Below, piece by piece: positions 19,596 through 30,100 of a stretch of 64,000 nucleotides of DNA. Position 1 is the stretch's first letter. Each line of letters begins with the position of its first letter. Made by a program: the position numbers and the translations under genes. This DNA is from Aurantiochytrium sp. KH105 (taxonomy: Eukaryota; Sar; Bigyra; Thraustochytrida; Thraustochytriidae), in NCBI GenBank assembly GCA_003116975.1, contig BGKB01000063.1, positions 62,001 to 126,000 on the forward strand, read 5' to 3'. The notes under the pieces are model-generated. The model had not been told where the DNA came from. It worked only from the letters and a program-made list of their open reading frames with translations, and made no database searches.

Positions 19596-20795
19596 CGTCA
19601 CGATGGCCTTGTCAACGTCCTCGCGACAGCAAGTTGCAAGCTGTGCGCGACCACCAGGCAGTATCAGCACGCCCAGCGAGCACGGAGCTTGCGAAGAGGT
19701 TTTGCAAGTCGTCGCTCACAAGCTTTGCCTCAACGCAACCAGGCCCAGGCCTACTTTCACTGTGTCTTGGCTTGCCTTTCACACCGACTGTGTTTCGCTC
19801 TAGGCGCAAGATGCTCAACTGCGAAGAAAAGGATGCGCGCAAGCGACTGCGATTGCGAGAATGAGGATTACTGGCAGCCTGTTCAGAAGACGAAATCCCG
19901 CGATGGGTCAGTGCCATTCGCGCATGACGCCTGCGAGCGACAAGTCAACTCGTTTCACTGGCATGCGGCGCGCGCTTCCTTGCATCTTCTCGCAAGCAAA
20001 AAAATTAATCGCTAATTTTTTTCAGTTTCGTAACCTCCTCCTAACCGCCAATCGCCGTTTCAGCTGCGCACTGTCAGTCGCTGTCGAGCGCTGTTCCAGC
20101 GCCGAGGTCGCGCGTGGCCGCGCCTGAACTGCTGCAGCTGCTGCTGCTGCTGGCACGTCAGGTATTAGGAGCGCAGCGAGGAGCCTGTTGCCGGAACACC
20201 AACCAGCAGCCGCAGCACGACCGCCAGCCAGGCTGCGCCAGCCAGGGGAAAGAAAGCCGTGTGCAAACTAACGTCGGCCACTGGCGCCCGACAGACAGCA
20301 CAAGCAGGCAGGGGGCAGCTAGCTGGCTGGCAGCACACAAGTGCAGAATGCGCGAAAGATCCACTTGCGCGCGGCGGCCGCGCACTTGCGGGCGCGGCGC
20401 GGAACAGCGCGGAAAGGAGCGGTGCAGGCCGCGGCGCAGAAAGGAGCGCGAACGAACGGTGTATGCGCAGTGGCGCGGGCCGGCGCACACAGAAGTATAC
20501 GCGGGCCGAAGTCGGGGTCGCGCGCGGGAAGTGCGGAATGGAGATAGAAAGAGGGCGGGAAAGAGAGAGAGTAAAAGAAAGAAAGCTCGGAGCCACGCGA
20601 GGAGAGAGAAAGAAAGAAAGCAAGGCGAAGCAAGGCAAGGCAAGGCAAGGCAGGGCAAGGCAAAGCAAAAGCAGACCCAGACCCGGCCGAGGGAGCAGCG
20701 CGCGCAGGACCCGCGCGGCGAGCGAGCACGGCGCGCGAGCGAGCGAGCGAGCGAGGCTTGCTGCGAGCGAGTGATCGGGCGATCGAGCGAGAAGG
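19596..20795. promoter_or_regulatory. divergent upstream region of GDPD and acetolactate synthase
   Basis: 1.2 kb between divergent starts. It contains a purine-rich GAAAGAAAGAA stretch (about 20555-20615), GGCAAGGCAA pentamers (about 20618-20668) and (GCGA)n units (about 20734-20758), the last ending about 38 bp before the synthase ATG. Long open frames on both strands are repeat- and GC-driven, without domains. Confidence 0.5.
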
Positions 20796-22841
20796 ATGAG
20801 CGCGACCCGCGCGGCGACGAGGACAGCGGCGGCGCTGTCCTCGGCGCTGACGACGCCTGCAAAGCAGCAGCAGCAGCAGCTGCGCGCGGGCGCGGCACGG
20901 CTGGCGGCCGCGGCGTTCTCGTCCGGCACGGGCGGAGACGCGGCCAAGAAGGCGGCCGCGGCGAGGTCGTTCTCCACGGGACGCGGCCCCAACGCGACGC
21001 GCGAGAAGAGCTCGCTGGCCACGCTCCAGGCGGCGACGGACGATGCGCGCTTCGTCGGCCTGACCGGCGCCCAGATCTTTCATGAGCTCATGCGCGAGCA
21101 CCAGGTGGACACCATCTTTGGCTACCCTGGCGGCGCCATTCTGCCCGTCTTTGATGCCATCTTCGAGAGCGACGCCTTCAAGTTCATTCTCGCCCGCCAC
21201 GAGCAGGGCGCCGGCCACATGGCCGAGGGCTACGCGCGCGCCACGGGCAAGCCCGGTGTCGTCCTCGTCACCTCGGGCCCTGGAGCCACCAACACCATCA
21301 CCCCGATTATGGATGCTTACATGGACGGTACGCCCCTACTCGTGTTCACCGGCCAGGTGCCCACCTCTGCTGTCGGCACCGACGCTTTCCAGGAGTGTGA
21401 CATTGTTGGCATCAGCCGCGCGTGCACCAAGTGGAACGTGATGGTCAAGGACGTGAAGGAACTCCCGCGCCGCATCAATGAGGCCTTTGAGATCGCCACG
21501 AGCGGCCGCCCGGGTCCCGTGCTCGTCGATCTCCCCAAGGATGTGACCGCCGTTGAGCTCAAGGAAATGCCCGACAGCTCCCCCCAGGTTGCTGTGCGCC
21601 AGAAGCAAAAGGTCGAGCTTTTTCACAAGGAGCGCATCGGCGCCCCTGGCACGGCCGACTTCAAGCTCATTGCCGAGATGATCAACCGTGCGGAACGTCC
21701 CATCATCTATGCTGGCCAGGGTGTTATGCAGAGCCCTTTGAACGGCCCGGCTGTGCTCAAGGAGTTCGCGGAGAAGGCCAACATTCCCGTGACCACCACC
21801 ATGCAGGGTCTCGGCGGCTTTGACGAGCGTAGTCCCCTCTCCCTCAAGATGCTCGGCATGCACGGCTCTGCCTACGCCAACTACTCGATGCAGAACGCCG
21901 ATCTTGTCCTGGCGCTCGGTGCCCGCTTTGATGATCGTGTGACGGGCCGCGTTGACGCCTTTGCTCCGGAGGCTCGCCGTGCCGAGCGCGAGGGCCGCGG
22001 CGGCATCGTTCACTTTGAGATTTCCCCCAAGAACCTTCACAAGGTCGTCCAGCCCACCGTCGCGGTCCTCGGCGACGTGGTCGAGAATCTCGCCAACGTC
22101 ACGCCCCACGTGCAGCGCCAGGAGCGCGAGCCGTGGTTTGCGCAGATCGCCGAATGGAAGGAGAAGTACCCTTTTCTGCTCGAGTCTGTTGATTCGGACG
22201 ACAAGGTTCTCAAGCCGCAGCAGGTCCTCACGGAGCTCAACAAGCAGATTCTCGAGATTCAGGAGAAGGACGCCGACCAGGAGGTCTACATCACCACGGG
22301 TGTCGGAAGCCACCAGATGCAGGCAGCGCAGTTCCTTACCTGGACCAAGCCGCGCCAGTGGATCTCCTCGGGTGGCGCAGGCACTATGGGCTACGGCCTT
22401 CCCTCGGCCATTGGCGCCAAGATTGCCAAGCCCGATGCTATTGTTATTGACATCGATGGTGATGCCTCTTATTCGATGACCGGTATGGAGTTGATCACAG
22501 CAGCCGAATTCAAGGTTGGTGTGAAGATTCTTCTCTTGCAGAACAACTTTCAGGGCATGGTCAAGAACTGGCAGGATCTCTTTTACGACAAGCGCTACTC
22601 GGGCACTGCCATGTTCAACCCGCGCTTCGACAAGGTCGCCGATGCTATGCGAGCCAAGGGTCTCTACTGCGCGAAGCAGTCCGAGCTCAAGGACAAGATC
22701 AAGGAGTTCCTCGAGTACGATGAGGGTCCCGTCCTCCTTGAGGTTTTCGTGGACAAGGACACGCTCGTCTTGCCCATGGTCCCCGCTGGCTTTCCGCTCC
22801 ACGAGATGGTCCTCGAGCCGCCTAAGCCCAAGGACGCCTAA
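20796..22841 (+). CDS. ILV2: acetolactate synthase catalytic subunit, organelle-targeted
   Basis: ThDP- and FAD-dependent first common step of branched-chain amino acid synthesis: two pyruvate to acetolactate, or pyruvate plus 2-oxobutyrate to acetohydroxybutyrate. The first 80 residues are Ala/Arg/Ser-rich with a Gln run (24-28) and few acidic residues, a mitochondrial (or plastid-type) leader. The ThDP N domain starts at [20 protein letters not shown]; the catalytic Glu is E136 in [15 protein letters not shown]. Then follow the FAD domain and the C-terminal [12 protein letters not shown]hDP/Mg site with [11 protein letters not shown]. The Pro of [14 protein letters not shown] and the Trp of KNWQDLFY, sites changed in herbicide-resistant variants elsewhere, are wild type here. 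681 residues, single exon. No regulatory subunit gene in the window. Confidence 0.97.
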   Translation: MSATRAATRTAAALSSALTTPAKQQQQQLRAGAARLAAAAFSSGTGGDAAKKAAAARSFSTGRGPNATREKSSLATLQAATDDARFVGLTGAQIFHELMREHQVDTIFGYPGGAILPVFDAIFESDAFKFILARHEQGAGHMAEGYARATGKPGVVLVTSGPGATNTITPIMDAYMDGTPLLVFTGQVPTSAVGTDAFQECDIVGISRACTKWNVMVKDVKELPRRINEAFEIATSGRPGPVLVDLPKDVTAVELKEMPDSSPQVAVRQKQKVELFHKERIGAPGTADFKLIAEMINRAERPIIYAGQGVMQSPLNGPAVLKEFAEKANIPVTTTMQGLGGFDERSPLSLKMLGMHGSAYANYSMQNADLVLALGARFDDRVTGRVDAFAPEARRAEREGRGGIVHFEISPKNLHKVVQPTVAVLGDVVENLANVTPHVQRQEREPWFAQIAEWKEKYPFLLESVDSDDKVLKPQQVLTELNKQILEIQEKDADQEVYITTGVGSHQMQAAQFLTWTKPRQWISSGGAGTMGYGLPSAIGAKIAKPDAIVIDIDGDASYSMTGMELITAAEFKVGVKILLLQNNFQGMVKNWQDLFYDKRYSGTAMFNPRFDKVADAMRAKGLYCAKQSELKDKIKEFLEYDEGPVLLEVFVDKDTLVLPMVPAGFPLHEMVLEPPKPKDA

Positions 22842-22894
22842 GTTCTTTTTTCCATGGCGGGCGGGCGAGCGAGCGAGCGAATGAGCGCGCAAGC

Positions 22895-22990
22895 GCTTCG
22901 CTTCGCTTTGCTTCGCTTTGCTTCGCTTTGCTTCGCTTCGCTTTGCTTCGCTTTGCTTCGCTTTGCTTCGCTTTGCTTTGCTTTGCTTCA
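22895..22990. repeat. (GCTTCGCTTT)n minisatellite after acetolactate synthase
   Basis: About nine to ten alternating GCTTC and GCTTT pentamers over 96 bp, starting about 50 bp past the stop codon and preceded by a short (GCGA)n run. Antisense open frames across it are pure repeat translations. Confidence 0.85.
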
Positions 22991-24262
22991 CACAACCTAA
23001 GTATGAATTCAAGTTTTCTTGCTTGTCGGCGTCTCCCCGTCAACCAGCCATCCGGCCGGGCGATTCGATTCATCCATCCGATACATTCCGCCCCCCTCAC
23101 GTCTGTCTGCGCGCACGATCAAGCCAGTGCCAACGCGCCGCTCAGCTCAGCTCGTCGACGACTCGTACGTCACCTTTGCACTTGAGTCTTTCTATGCAAA
23201 GATCTTCGGGGTCCTCGCTCGTTGTCGTCGCCCCGGCAGTTGGTCGGATCCTGTCCGCCGCCTGCAGCCGTGGACGCGGATCGCCGCCGAGACGCTGCAG
23301 TGGCAGCAGCCAGGCTGCTCCGACGCGAGGGTTCGGTTCGAGCTCGCCGCGGCCGCGCGATTTCTGCCCAAGGAAGACATGCCGAAGTGGGCGGGTTCTG
23401 CAGGATGCTGGCTAAAGAGAGACACTGGGGTATAGTCTGGTAGGACCGGGTACCCGGAGCATTCATTACAACTCCCCCCCTCAGGCTCGTCCTTGTCCAA
23501 CGTCGTCCCGAGACGCGAAGCGAGCGAGCGAGCGCAGACCCCCTTCGCGCGGCCGAGCGCGAACAAACCAGAACGCGGCCAGATATTCGGCGCCGCTGGC
23601 AAACTCCGATCGACGGCCAGGAGCCACACCACCAGCACAAGTTCTCCACGGCCTGCAGTGGTCGTTAGAGAGAGAGAGAGTGTCAAGCCCCGCCTGGTGT
23701 TTAAACCCGCGGAATTCCTCCGCTTTCGCGCGCGTCGCCGCCATGCCGCCTCCCGTCTGTCGCTGGCCGCGACCGGCAGCGGCTGCTCTAGAGCACGGCA
23801 GTGGAACCATGCTCGAGGCGGCGGCGGCAGCCTGTGTATCAACCATGGCAAGTCGCATGGGTGGGCATCGTCGCCTGCCCGTAAATGTGGGTACCCCGTT
23901 CCCCGCAGCTGTCCCGCAGGTTCTCCTAGTCCTAGCGTCGCCTAAGCGAGCGTAGCGGTCCCGGAGCGGTGCTGCTTGCCTTGGCGAGAGCTCGCGAGAA
24001 CCTGCGCGCGGGCGCGAGGCAGTTCTGCAATTTGCGGAGAACAACGCTCTGGCGCAAGCGCAGCGAGCGCGGCAAGCGCGGCAAGCACGGCGAGCGCGAG
24101 GCGAGTGCGAGGCGAAGCGGCTGCGAGAGGCGCCGGCTGCGAGAAGGCTTCAGTTTGGCTTGGCGTGGCGCGTGGCAAGAGATGGATGGCCAGGTACGTC
24201 GGCGTGCGCGCGCGCGGGGAGAAGGGGACAGACGCGCGAGCCTGCGAGCAAACGAGCAAGCG

Positions 24263-24313
<51 letters not shown>
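24263..24313. repeat. (AAGC)n microsatellite
   Basis: About twelve AAGC/CAAG units in the gap upstream of the second HIT gene. Confidence 0.9.
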
Positions 24314-24865
24314 GCCTGAGAAAATGCCACGGAACGCGCGTTTTTCGTTTGGTGATTTTTCATGTATGCGGGGAGACTTCGATGGCCGGCAAGGCGTGGA
24401 AGGCCAGAAGTTGCTGACAGCTTCGATCGGTCTGCGGCTCGAGCAGAAAAGTGGCAAGAGGCGGCATTTTCTGCCCCGACCTCTTGTCTCTTCTTGAGCT
24501 TGCACGTACACTCGTTGTTAGAAAGAGTCTCATCTCGTTTAGCGCGCTTCGTCTTCGCTTTGCCCTGGATCATACAAGCGACAATTCTGGGTCGAAGCAA
24601 TCAACTAATAATGAAATGACATGCAATGCATGTATGATGCGCCGCGCCAGCCAGGTCCCTTTGCACGTACTTTTCAAAAGAAAGGTCTCTTGCCCGTGCA
24701 GCGAAAAGTGAGGACATCGTCGGTGTAAGTGCTTTTGCGCTGTGTGTCCAAATCCTCCGACTAACAGAACAATGCTGTATCTGGCCCAGTCCTCGTGCTA
24801 GTAGCCAGAAGCCACCCACGCCCGAAACGAGCTCTCGGTTGACATTTCTCTCTCTCTCGCCCCTG

Positions 24866-26389
24866 ATGCTTTCCCACGAGGAAGATCATTACGAATCTCA
24901 CACACGAGAAAGTCATGATGTTGATCTGCAGACATCGGAGGAGGTGCACTTTGATGGTGCCCGAGTAGACAAGCTACCCTACCCAGTGCCCCAGATTAAA
25001 CTACCTCGCGCTGTACCTGGTGGCATCTTCGAGGGTAACCAAAAAGAATTGAGCTTTCGCCACGACTGCACGCCACCACCTTCTCCATCTTCAAATGCTC
25101 ATGAACACACTCGCCTGCCCGCTCCTCGCGAGTCGGCATCAAGTTTTCGTAGTCTAAACGAACGTTTGAGAACTGTTCGAGAGAGCAGAGATTCGAGTGG
25201 CCAGGATGAGCAGGTCACGCAGAGAAATCCGGTCGCGTCGAGGACATTTGCGGATATTTCTCGCGAAGACCCGTACTCTACGCTCAACACGGATGCTGCT
25301 TCGCAAGCGCCGAACATGCGAGTGCGTTTCTATCGTCGCTTCGTCTACTGCATTGATCTAGTCAAGTTGCATCTTGCCCGAAGTTGCTCGCCCTGCGGAC
25401 GAGCAGAGATAAATTCTCAACAGCAGAACAGCGCTTCCGAAAAGCTTTTGGCAACTCCACATCCTGACGAAGACCGATCCGAAACGAGTTTATCGGATCT
25501 ACAACCCCAAGACGAGGCCGAGGACCCACCAATTGTGTGTCTTCGGCCCGACAAGGATATTGAGTGTCTTCAGCCTGACAAAGATATTATGCGCGGAGAG
25601 ACACAGCTGACAAGCCAGAAATTTCCCAATGGCATGTATCCTATCACAACAGACGATCGGTTTGCAGAATATGCCGAGCTCTCTGAAAACGCCTTGCAGA
25701 TAGGTCGCAGTGTTTTCCTTCCCCTTGCTCAGGAAAAATCACTACCCGGCACCAGCGCAGATCACCAAGAGAAAAACGCGCGATCCAAATTCCTGATCAA
25801 CACCCCAAGGGCCCTCGGTTTTATTGGAAAAGGTGACAAGGACATTTCGCGTTTGCTTCACATGTTGCTCATACCAAAGCCTAGGTCGACTGCGATCGTG
25901 TCTCTTCCCGGGCAGGGCAACAGCAACAGCGACAACGACAACGACAACGAAACTTTCATTCCCTGGGTGTTTGCACTCACGCCAGACGATCTTGATATTT
26001 TGTATGAAATGCGGGAGTTGGGACTCAATTTCCTTCGACAGGAGAAAAATATGCAATGGTTCTATCAAAGATATGCGCATTTGGACGTTGAGACCGACCT
26101 TCTGGGCTTCGCCTTGAGGGAATGGCTCTCCCCAGACCACATCCAATTCGGGTTCCACATTCGGCCAACTGTCGGATATTTACACATGCACATGCTCGTA
26201 GGTCCTCTCACTGAGTTCGGAGCCGACTATGAGGAAAGGTGGATATCGTTGGAAAGAGTCATCTCTGAACTTAAAGCGAATCGTTCCATGGACGAGGTTC
26301 TTCACGAGGCAAAACGAAGGTATCTACCTAAGAGTAAGAGTCGTATTGGTGATGAAGAGGAGGATACCAGCGACCAGATTAGTTTGTAA
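24866..26389 (+). CDS. DcpS-like HIT-domain protein, copy 2
   Basis: 507 residues from the ATG at 24866 (an upstream in-frame TTG is ignored). The first 300 residues are polar and disordered; a short direct repeat at about 25545-25585 encodes two similar RPDKDIE/QPDKDIM segments. The C-terminal 200 residues parallel copy 1 at 6002-7117: GFIGKGDKDISRLLHMLLIP, ALTPDDLDILYEMRELG, then FHIRPTVGYLHMHMLVGPL (H440, H442). As in copy 1, the first His of the DcpS HxHxH triad is Tyr. Cap-nucleotide hydrolysis is possible but unproven. The two copies lie on opposite strands 19 kb apart and differ strongly outside the HIT region, so the duplication is old. Confidence 0.7.
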   Translation: MLSHEEDHYESHTRESHDVDLQTSEEVHFDGARVDKLPYPVPQIKLPRAVPGGIFEGNQKELSFRHDCTPPPSPSSNAHEHTRLPAPRESASSFRSLNERLRTVRESRDSSGQDEQVTQRNPVASRTFADISREDPYSTLNTDAASQAPNMRVRFYRRFVYCIDLVKLHLARSCSPCGRAEINSQQQNSASEKLLATPHPDEDRSETSLSDLQPQDEAEDPPIVCLRPDKDIECLQPDKDIMRGETQLTSQKFPNGMYPITTDDRFAEYAELSENALQIGRSVFLPLAQEKSLPGTSADHQEKNARSKFLINTPRALGFIGKGDKDISRLLHMLLIPKPRSTAIVSLPGQGNSNSDNDNDNETFIPWVFALTPDDLDILYEMRELGLNFLRQEKNMQWFYQRYAHLDVETDLLGFALREWLSPDHIQFGFHIRPTVGYLHMHMLVGPLTEFGADYEERWISLERVISELKANRSMDEVLHEAKRRYLPKSKSRIGDEEEDTSDQISL

Positions 26390-27125
26390 GGAGACCCTGC
26401 GCACGTGTAATAATCATTGTCATCCTTTCCCCCTCTTTTTTTCCCAATCCAACCCCTTCTTTCCCTTTTCTAAACGATGGTGATTATTGCGGAGCAGCTA
26501 TTTGTTTACCAAGGCTACACCTTGCGAGATTCGACTTGTTATGCAAGAAGGAGTCTTGACGAGCAAGTCGCCTCGATGAAGGCAAGTCACTCTGACGAGC
26601 AAAGATCCTTGACAAGAAAACTTCGTTGACCAGCAAGCATCTTGAGAGAAACCCATTTCAGTGATCTCCTCGCGCGATAAAGTCTCTCCTCCGTCATCCA
26701 CGCGGGAAAGTGATTTTTCTTTTCGTCCTCAGCTTTGCCATGCAATCATAATAAGAAGAAACAAAGTGGGAGGCATTGTAATCTGTAGAAAAACCAGTTT
26801 ACCAGTCACGCATACGAAATAGTGGGAAGCTCCATACCTTTAGTGCAAATACGATCGCAGAGGCCAGGCTGAGGCCAACGTGACGTAAATCCGAGTCCAG
26901 AAGAATCGCTTCTGTTCTCGCCGATAATCAGGCCCGAAGGGAAACACCGGCCCGCGGAGAACCGGCCCGCGGAGAACCTGCGGCTAAAGATCCTGGGGAT
27001 CCACGGTACCCGTCGTTGGGACCAGTGAAAAAAAAAATCCTTGACAGACCACGTTCTTGACTCGAAAGCCCAAGGCGACCAAAGCGCCCGGACATGAACT
27101 AAAACGACAACTCAGAAGCGCACAG
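26390..27125. other. intergenic region upstream of the macroglobulin gene
   Basis: 736 bp between two plus-strand genes. It holds a loose GACGAGCAAG-type repeat at about 26555-26645 and an exact 15 bp tandem duplication near 26950 (listed separately). The last 70 bp stay open in the macroglobulin frame but start only at a TTG. No separate gene seen. Confidence 0.5.
26946..26975. repeat. exact 15 bp tandem duplication
   Basis: ACCGGCCCGCGGAGA occurs twice in a row, 151 bp before the macroglobulin ATG, each copy containing CCGCGG. Possibly a duplicated regulatory site; no factor is suggested by sequence alone. Confidence 0.75.
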
Positions 27126-30100
27126 ATGCGGCGCAAGTCGAAGGGCTCCAATGTGAGCGACGCAAGGCCGGAGCGCCTTGCTGGCGTCGTGGGCAACGAC
27201 CCGCTTAGGACGCCTCCTCCCGGGACGACTGTTGCGAGACGGGTCAAGGTACTCCTGCTGACATTTGCGATCCTTGTGACCATCTTCGTCACAGAAAGGT
27301 TTTTTCAGGCCTCTCGCTCTCAGCAAATCCATCGGCCTTTCGAAGAACTTCTTGGTGAGCGCAAAGACCTCATGGCTGAAGACCGATTCATCGACCCAGA
27401 CCTACGCCAGGTGTGGATGCGCCAGCGGCCGCCTCGTTGCATAAACGTCGAGAACGTAACGTCACTTCTTGCGATTCCAAATCGAGCGAGTCTGCACGTC
27501 TTCACAGATTCCCCTCTCTATCGCCCACACGAAACCATCACATACTGGGTGCAAGCTATAAACTTGACGAACTGCCAGCCTGTTCTCTCCGGTTTTGCTT
27601 GCCTTCAAGTAGTAGTCCTGGACATGAAAGATTCGCAGATCAAGGAATCGGAGGCACTCGATGTGCGCCCATTCCAAACATTGTCCTTGAGTGCGCCTGA
27701 CGCCGGAGGCGTTTACAAACTCGTCGCTCGATCTTGTGACTGCAGAATTGAAGGTTGTGCAGGAAACCATGGCGAGATGATCTTCGCTCCAGGCGCAAGA
27801 GAGCTCGAAGTCCGCGTGGACTCCCAATCAACCCCCAAACTGGCAGCCAAGGTCTCGCTCGACCGCAAAGGCTATTTGCCCGGGACAACCGCTTTTGTGA
27901 CCGTGACCGACGTCGTGGACCTCGTTAATGGGGTACGGCCTCTTGAAGGCGTCAAGGTACGCTCACGCCTCCTTGTTGGTGGAAGGGCACCGTGGACCTC
28001 ACAATGGCTCCCTCTCGGACCTGAAGGGAAGCGCGTCTTTGCAATAAGTCTGCCAAATATGACCACCACGCGGTCAACGACAATAAGTGTCGAAGCTGTC
28101 TTTGGCTTCAGCTCGCGAACCTTTGTCCTTCCAGTTCCTATGCTCAACAAAGCGCGCGTCAATTTCTTTCCATCAACAGGCGTCCTCGTGCAAGGTGTCC
28201 GTAACACCGTCTTCTTTGAAGCACGATCAGCGCGGACCGGGGAGCCTCTTGATCTCACAGGTGCGAGGCTCGTTTCTTTACGTGACGGCTTTCTCATTCC
28301 GGAAGATCCACATTCGATCGACTTGGTCCCTGCGAAACTCCGCGCTGGGCATGAAGGCCGTGGCTCCTTCGACTTCATCGTCGAAGAGGACACATCGTAC
28401 GCACTTGAGCTTCCCGATGCAAATCTTCGCTTTCCGTTGCCGGCTGCGGAGATGAATCTCACTCTGCATCTTCAGAGTCGATCGGGAACTGCTGTTTATG
28501 ACGCGGGAGAGACTATCAAAGTACACCTTCGCGCAAGCCCTGGCTTTCGCACGACTCACGGGATTTCCATCTTTCTGCTCAAAAATCAGCTTATCCTCAG
28601 TTCGCAGCAGGTCCGGGAAGATGTGGCAGATCACTTGTCCGACGAGGTTGAATTGCGGCCTCATGCGAACATTTCTGGTGTGCTCCGCATCGTGGCTCGC
28701 GATGGGACCAAAGTCCTTGCAGAGCGTCTTGTTTTTGTTCATCCTGCTAGGGAAATCAACGTTGCGATTGATGTGCAGCAGACGATTGATCCTTCGAGGG
28801 CGAATCGGCCAACGACCAAAGCAAAACTTACAATCGTCACCAATGCACCAGCGAGACTCGCCATATCGGTCGTGGCTCTATCTCGAATCTTACAGTATCC
28901 GCGCCGACGCTGGCCTCCTTCACTTCGAGAAAGCGTATTTCTTGAGAATGAAGTTGATGAGTTTCTTTCGGTCAAAGACTATCTAGGAGAAGACCATCAA
29001 CCTCTGGACTTGCTCCTGGGTGTTCAAGGCTGGCGCAAGTTTCTCGATAATCCTCGTATTCTCGAAACGCGCTGGAAACGTCGCCACGATGCCAAGGAGG
29101 CTCTTCGCCTTGCGCGTGTTTTGGGCATTCCCAGCGAGTGCAGGCCCAAACCCACCATTCGACACTTTTTTGCTCGTGGTGACGTGGATATGCATCTCGC
29201 TAGGTTTGCAAGGGTACCTGCAGCTGATGATCATCCAGACGTGGCATTTGCTCTTGCGCCGAACATTGCCTTGCAAGCTCAAGCGAAACAAGACACTACA
29301 GAAGACGCTGACGAGCATGTACACGAGCTGGAAAATGACGATCATTCCACTACCATCTTTTTCCAAACCGGCGTTCAGACCATCAAACAGCGCGAGTCGG
29401 ATGCCCATGCCGCGAGTCTTCAATTCAAAGTCCCCCACAGCGGCACCTACCTGGTGCGCGTCGACGCCTGGGATGAAAGCGGGGCCTTTGGCCAGAACTC
29501 GACCGAATTTGTGACCACAGAAGCTCTTGTGCTTGACGTACCAGTGCCGCCGCACGCACGGGTGGGCGATACCTTTTCTATTCGGGCTGAAATCCGGGCT
29601 CAGCCCTTCGAAGATGTTCTCGTGGGACTGACTTTTGACGCGAATCACAAGGACTATAGTCTTCGCGCAGATGAAATTGGGCGGACCTCCGTCACTGAGT
29701 TCCTGCACGTTACGAAAGCGCAAGACCTGAGACTCCAAATTCAGGCACAAGGCAAAACGTCTCGCGCCATCAAGCAAATATCACGTAGCATTCGCATCTT
29801 GGAAGCGGGCTGGGTGCAGCAATGGACACATGGGGGTCTCATTTCGGGAGACATGTTTGAATCTCGCACCACTGTTCATCTGCCAGCACACGTGCTCGAA
29901 GGGGGAAGTGTGTCTTGGAAGCTCCAGTACTTTCCGACGTCGACTCAGCAAATCATCACATCACTCGAGTCTCTCATCCGAGAGCCACACGGATGCTTTG
30001 AGCAAACGAGCTCAACGACGTATCCTTTGATTTTCCTGCTGCACAGTCTTCGCAGTCTCCTCCCTGCTAGTGAGAGATACGAGTCCCGTATCAACCCTGA

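Larger units (their letters stand above)
22842..24865. other. 2 kb intergenic region without a convincing gene
   Basis: Between acetolactate synthase (+) and the second HIT gene (+). It is GC-rich to about 24.3 kb, then AT-richer. It contains two microsatellites, listed separately. Open frames on both strands are short, Arg/Ala/Ser-rich and without recognisable domains; I found no tRNA-like T-arm/D-arm pairing. A non-coding RNA cannot be excluded. Confidence 0.5.

Noticed and set aside
20158..21218. overlapping long frames on both strands upstream of acetolactate synthase
   Set aside because: Arg/Ala/Ser-rich translations of GC-rich repeats, in several frames at once; no conserved block.
21336..23012. 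558-codon open frame antisense to acetolactate synthase
   Set aside because: It mirrors the synthase codon pattern on the opposite strand and runs into the pentamer repeat, with no domain; a shadow caused by biased codon use.
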